Below, in pieces: positions 53,591-64,000 of a stretch of DNA of 64,000 nt. The position numbers and the translations under genes are program-made. Under the pieces are notes generated by a model. The model was given only the letters and a program-made list of their open reading frames with translations. It made no database searches and was not told the origin of the DNA. How positions within the stretch are numbered: position 1 is the first letter of the stretch; every line of letters begins with the position of its first letter. This DNA comes from an uncultured Maribacter sp. (GTDB lineage: Bacteria > Bacteroidota > Bacteroidia > Flavobacteriales > Flavobacteriaceae), in assembly GCA_947504045.1 (NCBI GenBank), contig CANNFY010000002.1, positions 496,001 through 560,000 on the forward strand. Direction: 5' to 3'.

Positions 53591-54595
53591 CTACCTTTTT
53601 AATCTACCAGTAATATTTCCTTCTAAAATTGCTTCAACCTCACTTACAGTTGCAAAATTAACATCTCCTTCGTAAGTGTGTTTTAAAGCACAAGCAGCAC
53701 TAGCAAACTCCATTGCTTTATAGTCCTCATAATGCTGCAAACCAAATATTAATCCGGCTGCAAAAGCATCTCCAGTACCAATTCTATCTATAACATGTGT
53801 TATATCTAAATCTTCCGATTCTCTAAACTCTTTTCCATTCCACATTCTTGCCCTAATTTTATGCCAAGAAGAGTTTAACGATGTTCTAATTTTATCAAAA
53901 ACTTTTTCTATAGATGGAAATTTTTCCATTAACAGTTTGCTCGCCTCAATAAACTCCTCATTAGAATACCCATAATCTGTACCAAGAACCTCATTAATCT
54001 CATTTACACCTCCAATAAAAATGGTAGAATATTCCAATAACTCAGACAAAGTAGATTTTGCTTCTTTACCATATTTCCACAAACCACTTCTATACGTTGG
54101 ATCCGCTGTTACCGTAATTCCTTTTTTACGAGCTAAAATTAAACCTTCTTTAAGGGTTTCATATGCACCTTCGCATAATGCAGGTGTAATACCTGTCCAA
54201 TGAAACCATGTTGCATCTTTTAATGAGGATTGCCAATCTACCATAGAAGCTTTTATCTCAGAAAAAGACGAATGCGACCTATTATAAGAAATAGCGCTTG
54301 GTCTCATAACTGCTCCTACTTCTAAAAAGTAAACCCCTAATGGTCTGTTTGAACGAACAATTGAAGACGTATCTACATCAAATTTGTTTAAATAAGAAAT
54401 GGCGGTATTCCCTATAAAATCATTAGAAATACAACTTATATGCTTTACTTTACCTCCAAAATTAGCAATAGAAATACCTACGTTTAATTCTGTTCCTCCA
54501 AAATAAAATTCTAATCTATTAGATTGTATAAATTTTCTATTTCCAGGAGGAGATAAACGCATTAATACTTCTCCAAAAGTGACAATTTGACTCAT
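53591..54595 (-). CDS. kdgK: 2-dehydro-3-deoxygluconokinase (PfkB family)
   Basis: A 334-residue sugar kinase. It has the start TFGEVLMRLSPPGNRKF, GGTELNVGISIANFGG (PfkB signature 1) and DRIGTGDAFAAGLI (signature 2, with the catalytic Asp). PfkB proteins with this RLSPPG start usually phosphorylate 2-keto-3-deoxygluconate, an intermediate in breakdown of uronic acids such as alginate and pectin. In this window the gene stands alone; the expected aldolase (kdgA) and lyases are not adjacent, so the substrate is inferred from the family only. Confidence 0.8.
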   Translation of the reverse strand: MSQIVTFGEVLMRLSPPGNRKFIQSNRLEFYFGGTELNVGISIANFGGKVKHISCISNDFIGNTAISYLNKFDVDTSSIVRSNRPLGVYFLEVGAVMRPSAISYNRSHSSFSEIKASMVDWQSSLKDATWFHWTGITPALCEGAYETLKEGLILARKKGITVTADPTYRSGLWKYGKEAKSTLSELLEYSTIFIGGVNEINEVLGTDYGYSNEEFIEASKLLMEKFPSIEKVFDKIRTSLNSSWHKIRARMWNGKEFRESEDLDITHVIDRIGTGDAFAAGLIFGLQHYEDYKAMEFASAACALKHTYEGDVNFATVSEVEAILEGNITGRLKR

Positions 54596-54733
54596 AGTGT
54601 TCCCTTTTTAGGCTTTAACAAAATTAAGCAACAATCTTGCTTTTTAACAGAAAAATATATTTAATCACAAATACTACCCACATTACTTGTAAACTAAACA
54701 AGAATTTATTCTTAACAATACTTTTTTAACGCT

Positions 54734-56731
<1,998 letters not shown>

Positions 56732-56759
56732 TTAATCGATTCTTTAAAACTACTCCAAT

Positions 56760-57614
56760 TTAAACTCTAGTACATTTTATCATTCGGTTATTACCAAACA
56801 TATCTTTTCGAAGTTCAATTTCTGAAAATTTTTTATTTTCTAAAAGGGTCATGGTCTCTTTTGCTAAGTATTGGTTAATTTCAAAATATAAAAAACCACT
56901 TGTATTTAAATTATCTTTAGCAAAAGAACTTATAGCGTCATAAAACAAAAGTGCTTTATTATCTGGCACATATAAAGCTAAATCTGGCTCATATTTTTTT
57001 ACATTATCTGCCATTTGCTCTTTTTCTAACTCTCTCACATAAGGAGGATTAGATACAATTACATCAAAATTTACATCAATAGAATTTAGTTTTAATATAT
57101 CTGTATTAATAAAGTTGACTTTAACGTTATTTTCGATTGCATTCTTTTTTGCAATTTGCAATGCTTCTTCGGAAACATCTAGAGCATAAAGCTCTGCTTC
57201 TGGTAAATTTTTGGCTAAAGAGATAGCTATACAACCGCTACCGGTACCTATATCTAAAATTTTTATTTTTTTGTCTTTTCTATATTTTAAAGTATCTAAA
57301 ATCCAATACACCAACTCTTCCGTTTCGGGTCTTGGTATTAATACATTGGAGTTTACCTTAAAATCTAAATCCATAAAATTAGCACTACCTAAAATATATT
57401 GGATTGGCTCTTGTAATTTAAGTTTACTTAAAGCATTAAATAAAGTTTGCTGTTCTTCCTTTGTTATAGTTAAATTAGGCTCTGTAGCTAGCACAAAACG
57501 TGGCAGTTTTAAATAATAATCTATAACAAAATAGAAAAAACTTTGTATTTCTGTTATTGGATAAACCTCCTTTAACTCTATCTCATAAATACTTTTAATC
57601 TCTCTTAGCAACAT
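56760..57614 (-). CDS. prmC: Peptide chain release factor N5-glutamine methyltransferase
   Basis: PrmC methylates the Gln of the GGQ loop of release factors RF1 and RF2. The 284-residue enzyme has the helical N-domain, the linker QYILGSANFMDLDFKV, IPRPETEELVYW, the SAM-binding DIGTGSG (121-127) and the active-site NPPY (189-192). Length is normal. The start overlaps the GNAT gene stop region directly upstream with no gap. Confidence 0.95.
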   Translation of the reverse strand: MLLREIKSIYEIELKEVYPITEIQSFFYFVIDYYLKLPRFVLATEPNLTITKEEQQTLFNALSKLKLQEPIQYILGSANFMDLDFKVNSNVLIPRPETEELVYWILDTLKYRKDKKIKILDIGTGSGCIAISLAKNLPEAELYALDVSEEALQIAKKNAIENNVKVNFINTDILKLNSIDVNFDVIVSNPPYVRELEKEQMADNVKKYEPDLALYVPDNKALLFYDAISSFAKDNLNTSGFLYFEINQYLAKETMTLLENKKFSEIELRKDMFGNNRMIKCTRV

Positions 57615-58112
57615 CTAACTTAACTCTTTTATCATCCATACAGAACAAGAATAATGTCCTGTATCTCCCATTTTACCATCTAAATAAGTAAATCCCTTTT
57701 TTACATATAATTTTTGAGCAGCTTTCATGTGCGGCATAGTTTCTAAATAGCATTTATTAAAACCATACTCTTTTGCTTTTTGCATGCAAACATCTATCAT
57801 TTTGGTACCAACACCTTTTCCTCTAACTTCTTCTAAAAAGTACATTTTTTGAAGTTCGCAAACATTACCTTCATAATTTTCTAATTTAGCAATACCTGCA
57901 CAACCTATAATATTTCCTTCTTCTTCTACTACAAAATAAGTTGCCTTAGGCACATTATAATTTTCATACATAGAATCTAGAAATTTATCTTCATAAGCGC
58001 TACCAACCTTAGGAACTCCCATTTCTAACAACACCTTACGTATAACCTTTGCTACTTCTATATTATCTTTTTCTTCTATTTCTCTAATAATTACATTATT
58101 CACAAGTAACAA
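57615..58112 (-). CDS. GNAT-family acetyltransferase
   Basis: A 165-residue GNAT domain. The acetyl-CoA loop is VRGKGVGTKMIDVCMQKAKEYGF (about 108-130), and MKAAQKLYVKKGFTYLDG forms the last strand region. It is adjacent to prmC with no intergenic bases, so they share a transcript. The C-terminal MGDTGHYSCSVWMIKEL is typical of a Bacteroidota subgroup of unknown substrate. Confidence 0.87.
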   Translation of the reverse strand: MLLVNNVIIREIEEKDNIEVAKVIRKVLLEMGVPKVGSAYEDKFLDSMYENYNVPKATYFVVEEEGNIIGCAGIAKLENYEGNVCELQKMYFLEEVRGKGVGTKMIDVCMQKAKEYGFNKCYLETMPHMKAAQKLYVKKGFTYLDGKMGDTGHYSCSVWMIKELS

Positions 58113-58191
58113 TTTTTAACTTTATAATACTACCTATACATTTCCTTATTTTCTATGCGATTAAAAAAGGGATATGTTCTATTTTTGTGAA

Positions 58192-59241
58192 GTGAAGATA
58201 CATGAAAAATACATGTTACGTTGTATTCAACTAGGCAAAAATGGTTTAGGAAATACTGCTCCTAACCCAATGGTTGGAAGTGTTATTGTTTACAAAGATA
58301 GAGTAATTGGTGAAGGCCACACAAGCGCATTTGGTGGCGCACATGCCGAAGTTAACGCAATTAACTCTGTAACAGACACCTCTCTTTTAAAAGAAGCAAC
58401 CTTATACGTTACTTTAGAACCCTGTTCGCATTACGGAAAAACACCTCCTTGCGCAGACTTAATTATAAAAAAACAAATTAAAACGGTTGTTGTTGGCACC
58501 CTAGACCCGCATGAAAAAGTAGCCGGAAAAGGTATAAAAAGACTAAAAGACGCTGGTTGCACTGTTATTACTTCTGTTTTAGAAGAGGAATGCAAAGAAC
58601 ACCATAAACGTTTTTTAACTTTTCATGTAAAAAAACGCCCTTATATTATTTTAAAATGGGCAGAAACCATAGATGGTTTTATTGCTCCTAACAACTCTTT
58701 AAGAAAAGAAAACCCAGAACCCTTCTGGATTACCAATTCATATTCTAGACAATTAGTGCATAAATGGCGGTCAGAAGAACAAGCTATTTTAGTAGGTACT
58801 AATACCGTTATACAAGACAACCCCAAATTAGATACAAGAAGCTGGAAAGGAAAAAATCCAACTCGAATTATTTTAGACAAAAAATTAAAAATCAACACCG
58901 ATTCTTACGTCTTAGACAACACTATTAAAACAATAATTTTTACCGAAAAATGTAAAGAAAATACGACTCCAAATATCAACTATCAAAATATTGTTTTTGA
59001 TGAAAATTTAGCAACACATATTTGCAATAGTTTATTTAAACTAAATATTACAAGTGTAATTATAGAAGGCGGCACTAAAACATTACAAACTTTTATTTAT
59101 GCTAATTTATGGGATGAATCTAGAGTTTTTAAAGGAACAACAACCTTTGGTATTGGAACAAAAGCTCCTATAATTAATGGCCGAAAGACAGAACTAAAAA
59201 AAATAGATACAGACCAACTAATCTTACTAAAGAATGATTAA
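58192..59241 (+). CDS. ribD: Bifunctional riboflavin deaminase/reductase RibD
   Basis: RibD performs the second and third steps of riboflavin synthesis. The N-terminal deaminase (about 1-145) has the zinc-binding AHAEVNAI and PCSHYGKTPPC. The C-terminal reductase (about 150-349) has KWAETIDGFIAP and IIEGGTKTLQTF. I favour the GTG at 58192, which gives MKIHEKYMLRC, as in relatives. An ATG at 58174 is also open but overlaps a TATTTTTG box at 58180-58187 that looks like a promoter. The stop overlaps the HAD gene by eight bases. Confidence 0.93.
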   Translation: MKIHEKYMLRCIQLGKNGLGNTAPNPMVGSVIVYKDRVIGEGHTSAFGGAHAEVNAINSVTDTSLLKEATLYVTLEPCSHYGKTPPCADLIIKKQIKTVVVGTLDPHEKVAGKGIKRLKDAGCTVITSVLEEECKEHHKRFLTFHVKKRPYIILKWAETIDGFIAPNNSLRKENPEPFWITNSYSRQLVHKWRSEEQAILVGTNTVIQDNPKLDTRSWKGKNPTRIILDKKLKINTDSYVLDNTIKTIIFTEKCKENTTPNINYQNIVFDENLATHICNSLFKLNITSVIIEGGTKTLQTFIYANLWDESRVFKGTTTFGIGTKAPIINGRKTELKKIDTDQLILLKND

Positions 59242-59839
59242 CAATATTATTTTTGATTTTGGTGATATATTCATCAATCTAGACAAAGAAGCAATTTATA
59301 GAGAGCTAGAAAAATACGGATTTACAACACTAACTCCAGAATTAGACACCTTAGCAAAAGAATATGAACAAGGCCTTATTACTACTAAAGATTTTATAGC
59401 AAAACTACTTACCATTTTTCCTTCTGCAACTGAAAAACAAATAACAGAGGCTTGGAACTCTATATTATTAGACTTTCCTTTATACAGACTTAACTTTATA
59501 GAAGAACTAGCACAGGAGAAAAACTATCGCGTTTTCTTGTTAAGTAATACCAATGAGCTTCATATTTCTCATGTTGTAAAAACAATGGGAGAAGAAAATT
59601 ATAACCGATTTAAAGATTGTTTTGAAAAATTTTACCTTTCTCATGAAATACAATTACGTAAACCAAATGCAACTATTTACGAGTTTGTTTTAGAACAAAA
59701 TAACCTAAAAGCAGAAGAAACTTTTTTTATTGACGATACAAAAGAAAATACAGATGCCGCAGAAAAATTAGGAATTAAGTGTTGGAATTTGCTTGTTGGT
59801 TCTGATGATGTAATAAATTTAAAAACCAAGCTTCCTTAA
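59234..59839 (+). CDS. HAD-superfamily hydrolase
   Basis: A 201-residue phosphatase-like protein. Motif I is FDFGDIFINLD (residues 6-16) with the nucleophile D7, although the usual acid/base Asp two residues later is D10 in an FDFGD arrangement. Motif II is FLLSNTNELH, and motif IV is FFIDDTKENTDAAEKLG. It resembles the FMN/sugar-phosphatase group (YihX-like). The eight-base overlap with ribD suggests a link to riboflavin synthesis, whose dephosphorylation step is done by HAD enzymes in some bacteria; that is inference. Confidence 0.85.
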   Translation: MINNIIFDFGDIFINLDKEAIYRELEKYGFTTLTPELDTLAKEYEQGLITTKDFIAKLLTIFPSATEKQITEAWNSILLDFPLYRLNFIEELAQEKNYRVFLLSNTNELHISHVVKTMGEENYNRFKDCFEKFYLSHEIQLRKPNATIYEFVLEQNNLKAEETFFIDDTKENTDAAEKLGIKCWNLLVGSDDVINLKTKLP

Positions 59840-60702
59840 TGCTAAATCTTAGTTTAAGTATTTTATTCTCTAGCTTAATATTTGTAATCTTCAAGTTATT
59901 TAGTGTTTATAAAGTACAAACCCTTTACGCTATTATAACTAATTATGTAGTTGCCTGTAGCATTGGCTTATTTCTATACAAAGAAACGGTTACATTTTCT
60001 TCTGTAACAGAAAAGCCTTGGTTTTTAGGAACCCTTATTTTAGGCGTATTGTTTATTCTAGTCTTTAATTTAATGGCTGCTACCGCTCAAAAAGTAGGAG
60101 TTTCAGTAGCATCTGTAGCAACTAAAATGTCTTTTGTAATACCAGCCATAATTGGTGTAATTATTTATAAAGAACACTTAGGAATATTTAAAATATTAGG
60201 TATACTTTTAGCAATGGGAGCGGTTTACTTTGCCTCTATAAAAGAAAGCAATACAAAGGTTAACTTTTCTACCCTAATGTTACCAATACTTGTTTTTCTT
60301 GGTTCTGGTGTTATTGACGCTACTATAAACTTTTATCAAAAAGAACATGTTGCTCCGTTTGAATTCTCTCTTTTCTCTGCAATGATTTTTGGCTGCGCTG
60401 CTATTATAGGAGTTATTTTTATCTTAATTCAATCTCAAAAAAAACCTTTAAAAATAAATTTTAAAAACATTTTAGGAGGTATTGTTTTAGGAGTACCAAA
60501 TTACTTTTCTGTGTTTTTTCTATTAAAAGCACTAAACAATCCTGATTTTAATAGCGCCTCAATATTTACAATTAATAATGTTGCGGTAGTAATGTTTTCA
60601 ACTCTTTTAGGCATATTGTTATTTAAAGAAAAGATTAGCCTTAAAAACTGGGGAGGTATTGCTCTAGCAGTTATTAGTATACTTTTAGTAGCTTTAGCCT
60701 AA
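59839..60702 (+). CDS. DMT-superfamily (EamA) transporter
   Basis: A 287-residue inner-membrane protein with about ten hydrophobic segments in two EamA repeats (about 1-130 and 145-287). The substrate is unknown. It overlaps the HAD gene and the YigZ gene by one base on each side, so all belong to the ribD operon. This could point to a vitamin or precursor exporter, but the sequence does not show that. Confidence 0.85.
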   Translation: MLNLSLSILFSSLIFVIFKLFSVYKVQTLYAIITNYVVACSIGLFLYKETVTFSSVTEKPWFLGTLILGVLFILVFNLMAATAQKVGVSVASVATKMSFVIPAIIGVIIYKEHLGIFKILGILLAMGAVYFASIKESNTKVNFSTLMLPILVFLGSGVIDATINFYQKEHVAPFEFSLFSAMIFGCAAIIGVIFILIQSQKKPLKINFKNILGGIVLGVPNYFSVFFLLKALNNPDFNSASIFTINNVAVVMFSTLLGILLFKEKISLKNWGGIALAVISILLVALA

Positions 60703-61319
60703 TGCAAATTGAAAAAGACACTTTTAAAACAGTTTTAAAACCTTCTAATGAAGTACTCTTTAAAGAAAAGAAGAGCAAATTTTACGGTTATGTATTTCCA
60801 ATTAAAACAGAAGAAGCCGTAAAGCCAATTATAGAAAATCTTCGTAAAAAGCACCACACCGCTAATCACGTATGTTATGCCTGGCAGTTAGGAACAGAAA
60901 ACATAAGTTACAGAACAAACGATGATGGCGAACCCAATAACTCTGCAGGAATGCCAATTTATGGGCAAATAAAATCTTTTGACGTTACAAATATTCTAGT
61001 TGCGGTAGTTAGAATCTTTGGAGGCACAAAATTAGGTGTTGGAGGATTAATAAGTGCATATAGGAACTCTGCAGAGTTAGCTTTACAGGAAGCCGAAATT
61101 GTAGAACAAATTTTAACAAACACCTATGAAGTTTCTTTTGATTACAAAGAAATGAATAAAGTAATGCGAATTATTAAACAACACCAATTACAAATAGAAT
61201 CTCAAAAAATGGAAATGCGATGTAGCATACAGTTTTCCGTCAGAAAAAAAGACTCCAAAAAAATAGAAGCCATTTTTAAAACTAATCACGAATTAAAAAT
61301 GAAAAAAATTAGCACTTAA
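60702..61319 (+). CDS. YigZ/IMPACT-family protein
   Basis: A 205-residue protein. The N-terminal UPF0029 domain has the family signature DDGEPNNSAGMPIYGQI (about 69-85) and VAVVRIFGGTKLGVGGLISAYR (about 98-119). A DUF1949 C-terminal domain follows (about 140-200). YigZ-like proteins are related to the eukaryotic translation regulator IMPACT; the bacterial function is not settled. It overlaps the EamA gene by one base and is the last gene of the ribD operon. Confidence 0.92.
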   Translation: MQIEKDTFKTVLKPSNEVLFKEKKSKFYGYVFPIKTEEAVKPIIENLRKKHHTANHVCYAWQLGTENISYRTNDDGEPNNSAGMPIYGQIKSFDVTNILVAVVRIFGGTKLGVGGLISAYRNSAELALQEAEIVEQILTNTYEVSFDYKEMNKVMRIIKQHQLQIESQKMEMRCSIQFSVRKKDSKKIEAIFKTNHELKMKKIST

Positions 61320-61322
61320 AAA

Positions 61323-61721
61323 CTATATATCTAGTTTAGCAAGAATATATTCTGGACATCGTATAGGTTTCATCTTATTTTTATCCATAAAAACTAATTT
61401 TACATTAGCATCTGCCAAAAGTTCTCTACTTTGGTTGTAAATTTCAAAGTCAAATTCTATCTTAACTGATGGTTTTCCCTTCAAAATAGTACGTACCGTA
61501 ATTAAATCATCATACAAGGCAGATTTCTTAAAATTTGTACTTAAAGAAATAACTGGAAGCATAATTCCATTATTCTCCATCTCTTTGTAAGAAATACCCT
61601 TACCCCTTAACCATTCTACCCTACCCATCTCTAGGTATTGTGCATAATTACCATGGTACACAACCCCCATCTGGTCGGTCTCTGCGTATCTTACCCTAAA
61701 AGAAATTTCGTTAAAATCCAT
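61323..61721 (-). CDS. YbgC-type acyl-CoA thioesterase
   Basis: A 132-residue hot-dog-fold enzyme. The motif RVRYAETDQMGVVYHGNYAQYLEMGRVEWLR has the catalytic Asp (D16) and the HGNY sequence of YbgC-type thioesterases. These hydrolyse short- to medium-chain acyl-CoA. In proteobacteria YbgC is linked with the Tol-Pal genes; here it stands alone between the ribD operon and dnaA. It diverges from dnaA across a 207-base region. Confidence 0.9.
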   Translation of the reverse strand: MDFNEISFRVRYAETDQMGVVYHGNYAQYLEMGRVEWLRGKGISYKEMENNGIMLPVISLSTNFKKSALYDDLITVRTILKGKPSVKIEFDFEIYNQSRELLADANVKLVFMDKNKMKPIRCPEYILAKLDI

Positions 61722-61784
61722 ATTATTTCAAGTAAATATTATATATTTAAAAGCTTTGTTTGTATGATGCACGAACATGAGAAA

Positions 61785-61838
61785 AAATTATCTAAAATTC
61801 AATAAAATTTCATTTTTTTATTAGATAATTTGTTCACA
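61785..61838. promoter_or_regulatory. Long inverted repeat and DnaA-box-like site upstream of dnaA
   Basis: AAATTATCTAA (61785-61795) is repeated inverted as TTAGATAATTT (61821-61831), perfect 11-base arms around a 25-base AT-rich centre. TTGTTCACA (61830-61838) overlaps the right arm and fits the relaxed DnaA box TTnTnCACA. A near -7 box CATATTTG follows at 61837. It could be a dnaA autoregulatory site; a single box does not make an origin. Confidence 0.4.
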
Positions 61839-61928
61839 TATTTGCTCCACTATAAACAGAATACTATTAACCAACTTTTACAATAATTTATTTCAATTTT
61901 TGTAAAACAAAACAAGAGAACTTTAAGA

Positions 61929-63353
61929 ATGAATGTTACTGCTAATTCCGTTTGGAACAATTGTCTGGCTTTTATCAAAGATAATATCCAACCGCAGGCA
62001 TTTAAGACATGGTTTGATCCTATTAAACCAATTAAACTATCTGAAAACGCTTTAAGTGTTCAAGTTCCAAGTAAATTCTTTTATGAATGGCTAGAAGAAC
62101 ACTACGTTAAATTACTTAAAGTTGCACTTACAAAAGAACTAGGCGAAACAGCTAAACTGGTATACATTATTCGTATGGAAAATACCTACGGTAATAAAGA
62201 ACCATTTACCGAAAAAATTCCGAGTGCGAATAGGGGTAATTTAGCATCGCAAGAATTAGACGTTCCTATTAAATCTAAAAATCCAGAATTAAGAAACCCT
62301 TTTGTAATTCCTGGTATTCGAAATATAAAGATAGAGTCTCAATTAAACCCTAATTATAATTTTGAAAACTTTTTAGAAGGAGATTCCAATCGTTTGGCAC
62401 GTTCTGCTGGTATGGCTGTTGCTAACAAACCAGGAGGAACATCTTTTAATCCTCTTTTAATATTTGGTGGGGTTGGCCTAGGTAAAACACACTTAGCACA
62501 TGCTATTGGTGTTGAAATAAAAGACAAATACCCAGAAAGAACTGTTTTATATATTTCTGCAGAAAAATTTACCCAACAATATATTGAGTCTGTTAAAAAA
62601 AATACTAGAAATGATTTTATTCATTTCTATCAATTAATAGATGTTCTAATTATTGACGATGTACAGTTTTTATCTGGTAAGTCTGGAACACAAGATGTGT
62701 TTTTCCACATTTTTAATCACCTACATCAAAATGGAAAACAAGTAATACTAACCTCTGACAAAGCTCCTGTAGACATGCAGGATATAGAGCAACGTTTACT
62801 ATCTCGTTTTAAATGGGGATTATCCGCAGAATTACAAAATCCAGATTACGAAACTAGAATATCTATATTAAAAAATAAACTATACCGAGATGGTGTTGAA
62901 ATGCCTGATGATATAGTAGAATATGTTGCTAAACATATAAAATCTAATATTAGAGAGTTAGAAGGTGCCATTATATCTCTTATAGCACAATCTTCTTTTA
63001 ACAAAAAAGAAGTAACTGTAGAACTTGCTCAACAGGTTGTAGAAAAATTTGTAAAAAATACAAAAAGAGAAGTATCTATAGACTATATACAAAAAGTTGT
63101 CTCTGACTATTTTGAAATGGATGTTGCCACTTTACAGTCAAAAACTAGAAAAAGACATATTGTACAAGCTAGACAATTAGCAATGTTTTTTGCAAAAAAG
63201 TTTACTAAAGCATCTCTTGCTAGTATTGGGTCACAAATTGGAAAAAGAGACCATGCTACCGTATTACATGCCTGTAAAACAGTAGACAACCTTGCTGAAA
63301 CAGACAAGCAATTTCGTAAATATATAGACGATTTAACTAAAAAATTCTCTTAA
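61929..63353 (+). CDS. dnaA: Chromosomal replication initiator protein DnaA
   Basis: DnaA binds oriC and opens the duplex to start replication. The 474-residue protein has the N-terminal domain I (WNNCLAFIKDNIQPQAFKTWF, about 9-30), a variable domain II, the AAA+ domain with Walker A GGVGLGKTH (about 179-187) and Walker B VLIIDDVQF, and the C-terminal DNA-binding domain with the signature GKRDHATVLHACKTV. Length is normal. Neither dnaN nor rpmH is adjacent. Confidence 0.97.
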   Translation: MNVTANSVWNNCLAFIKDNIQPQAFKTWFDPIKPIKLSENALSVQVPSKFFYEWLEEHYVKLLKVALTKELGETAKLVYIIRMENTYGNKEPFTEKIPSANRGNLASQELDVPIKSKNPELRNPFVIPGIRNIKIESQLNPNYNFENFLEGDSNRLARSAGMAVANKPGGTSFNPLLIFGGVGLGKTHLAHAIGVEIKDKYPERTVLYISAEKFTQQYIESVKKNTRNDFIHFYQLIDVLIIDDVQFLSGKSGTQDVFFHIFNHLHQNGKQVILTSDKAPVDMQDIEQRLLSRFKWGLSAELQNPDYETRISILKNKLYRDGVEMPDDIVEYVAKHIKSNIRELEGAIISLIAQSSFNKKEVTVELAQQVVEKFVKNTKREVSIDYIQKVVSDYFEMDVATLQSKTRKRHIVQARQLAMFFAKKFTKASLASIGSQIGKRDHATVLHACKTVDNLAETDKQFRKYIDDLTKKFS

Positions 63354-63363
63354 AGCCTTTGCT

Positions 63364-63813
63364 ATGAAAACCCGAATATTAATGGTTTGCCTAGGAAATA
63401 TTTGTAGGTCTCCATTAGCCGAAGGTATTTTACAAAGTAAAACAAATCCTGAAAAAATATTTGTTGATTCTGCAGGAACAGGAGGATACCATATTGGCAA
63501 TATGCCAGATATAAGATCTATTGCCGTAGCGCAAAAATATGGTATAGACATACACCAACAAAAATGCAGAAAATTTTCTCCAAAAGATTTTGAAAATTTT
63601 GATGTTATATACGCAATGGATAATAGTAATTATTCTAATATTATAGCTCTAGCAAAAAATAAAGAAGAAATTTCTAAAGTAAAACTTTTACTTTCTGAAA
63701 TTAACATAGAAACAAAAGAAGTGCCCGACCCTTATTACGATAAAGATGAAGGTTTTGAAATAGTTTTTCAATTAATAGACAAAGCTTGCGAGGCTATTGC
63801 CAAAAAATTATAA
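63364..63813 (+). CDS. Low-molecular-weight protein-tyrosine phosphatase
   Basis: A 149-residue phosphatase. The P-loop CLGNICRSPLAEG (C9 nucleophile, R15) is perfect, and the general acid Asp is in VPDPYYDKDEGFE. It removes phosphate from tyrosine residues in the cytoplasm, often in control of polysaccharide export, although no kinase or export gene is seen nearby. It lies 10 bases after dnaA and two bases before the methyltransferase gene. Confidence 0.94.
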   Translation: MKTRILMVCLGNICRSPLAEGILQSKTNPEKIFVDSAGTGGYHIGNMPDIRSIAVAQKYGIDIHQQKCRKFSPKDFENFDVIYAMDNSNYSNIIALAKNKEEISKVKLLLSEINIETKEVPDPYYDKDEGFEIVFQLIDKACEAIAKKL

Positions 63814-63815
63814 TT

Positions 63816-64000
63816 ATGGAAAACGAAAAAGGAAAATTATACTTAATACCTACAACTTTAGGTGACAATGAACCCTTAGAAGTTTTACCAATTTCAATTA
63901 AACAAACCATTGAAAGTATAGACCATTATGTAGTTGAAAATGAAAAAACTGCACGTAGGTTTATAAAAAAAATAAGCCCTAGAAAATCGCAACCAAACCT
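63816..64000 (+). CDS. RsmI-like SAM-dependent methyltransferase, N-terminal fragment (3' end outside window)
   Basis: The ATG at 63816 opens a frame that runs off the right edge after 61 codons. KLYLIPTTLGDNEPLEVLP and VVENEKTARRFIKKI are typical of the start of flavobacterial tetrapyrrole-methylase-fold proteins related to RsmI, which methylates 16S rRNA. This form is often found directly after the low-molecular-weight phosphatase gene. Only the first third is present, so the exact activity stays open. Confidence 0.75.
   Translation, partial: MENEKGKLYLIPTTLGDNEPLEVLPISIKQTIESIDHYVVENEKTARRFIKKISPRKSQPN

Noticed and set aside
61722-61928. Chromosomal origin upstream of dnaA
   Set aside because: Only one relaxed DnaA box is visible and no box cluster or unwinding element is clear, so the evidence supports at most a regulatory site.

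Overview
The window is a gene-dense, AT-rich bacterial chromosome segment of the Flavobacteriaceae type (Bacteroidota). The signs are the type IX secretion genes (a PorP/SprF-like barrel and a PorD-like DUF4835 protein), the run dapA-bamD-rpoZ-coaBC-DUF4835-recN on one strand, a bacillithiol-system YtxJ protein, many lipoproteins ending their signal in xxGC or xxSC, the near absence of Shine-Dalgarno sequences, and Bacteroidota-type promoters (TTG, about 19 bases, TAnnTTTG). I see no insertion sequence, prophage, CRISPR array, tRNA or rRNA. It reads as core chromosome rather than an island.

Layout. 1-3.7 kb: the end of panB, an lspA-like gene and an RluA-type pseudouridine synthase on +, then an EamA transporter and a TPR-like protein on -. 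3.9-8.7 kb: leuA-leuB and pheT. 8.7-14.6 kb: a fasciclin protein, lipoproteins, an asymmetric ABC-F ATPase and a short-chain dehydrogenase. The SRP RNA gene (ffs) lies at 14660-14753 on - with a textbook promoter. 14.9-17.9 kb: a lipoprotein glutaminyl cyclase, a thioesterase and a beta-helix-like lipoprotein.

17.96-22.8 kb is the most unusual part. It holds a LytTR regulator whose receiver domain has lost its phosphorylation residues, then a 281-base spacer with phased direct repeats and a palindrome. A 50-residue exported peptide gene follows, closed by a strong terminator. Next come a lipid-anchored TPR sensor histidine kinase, its LuxR-type response regulator and an orphan gene with its own strong promoter. 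I propose that this is a peptide-linked signalling locus; the functional link is inference.

22.9-33 kb: glyA, a lipoprotein, ytxJ, clpB with candidate heat-shock operators, a TetR regulator, a PorP/SprF-coiled coil-SPOR fusion, a SixA-like phosphatase, smpB and pcm. 33.2-38.9 kb: a tightly packed + operon (oxidoreductase, hydroxybutyryl-CoA dehydrogenase, YggS, an exonuclease/GIY-YIG fusion, a K+ channel with a zinc ribbon, miaA). 39-51.4 kb: a long - strand run with an RprXY-like two-component pair, coaE, a YbbR-domain protein, a glycosyltransferase, fabI, recN, porD-like, coaBC, rpoZ, bamD and dapA. 51.5-54.6 kb: a 5'-nucleotidase split into two genes, an acetyltransferase and a KDG kinase. 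54.7-64 kb: ligA, prmC, an acetyltransferase, ribD, a HAD hydrolase, an EamA transporter, a YigZ protein, a thioesterase, dnaA, a low-molecular-weight phosphatase and the start of an RsmI-like methyltransferase.

The longest stretches without a protein gene are about 14588-14883 (holds ffs), 18716-18996 (repeats and palindrome) and 24131-24393 (one promoter-like box). No other gap exceeds about 210 bases.
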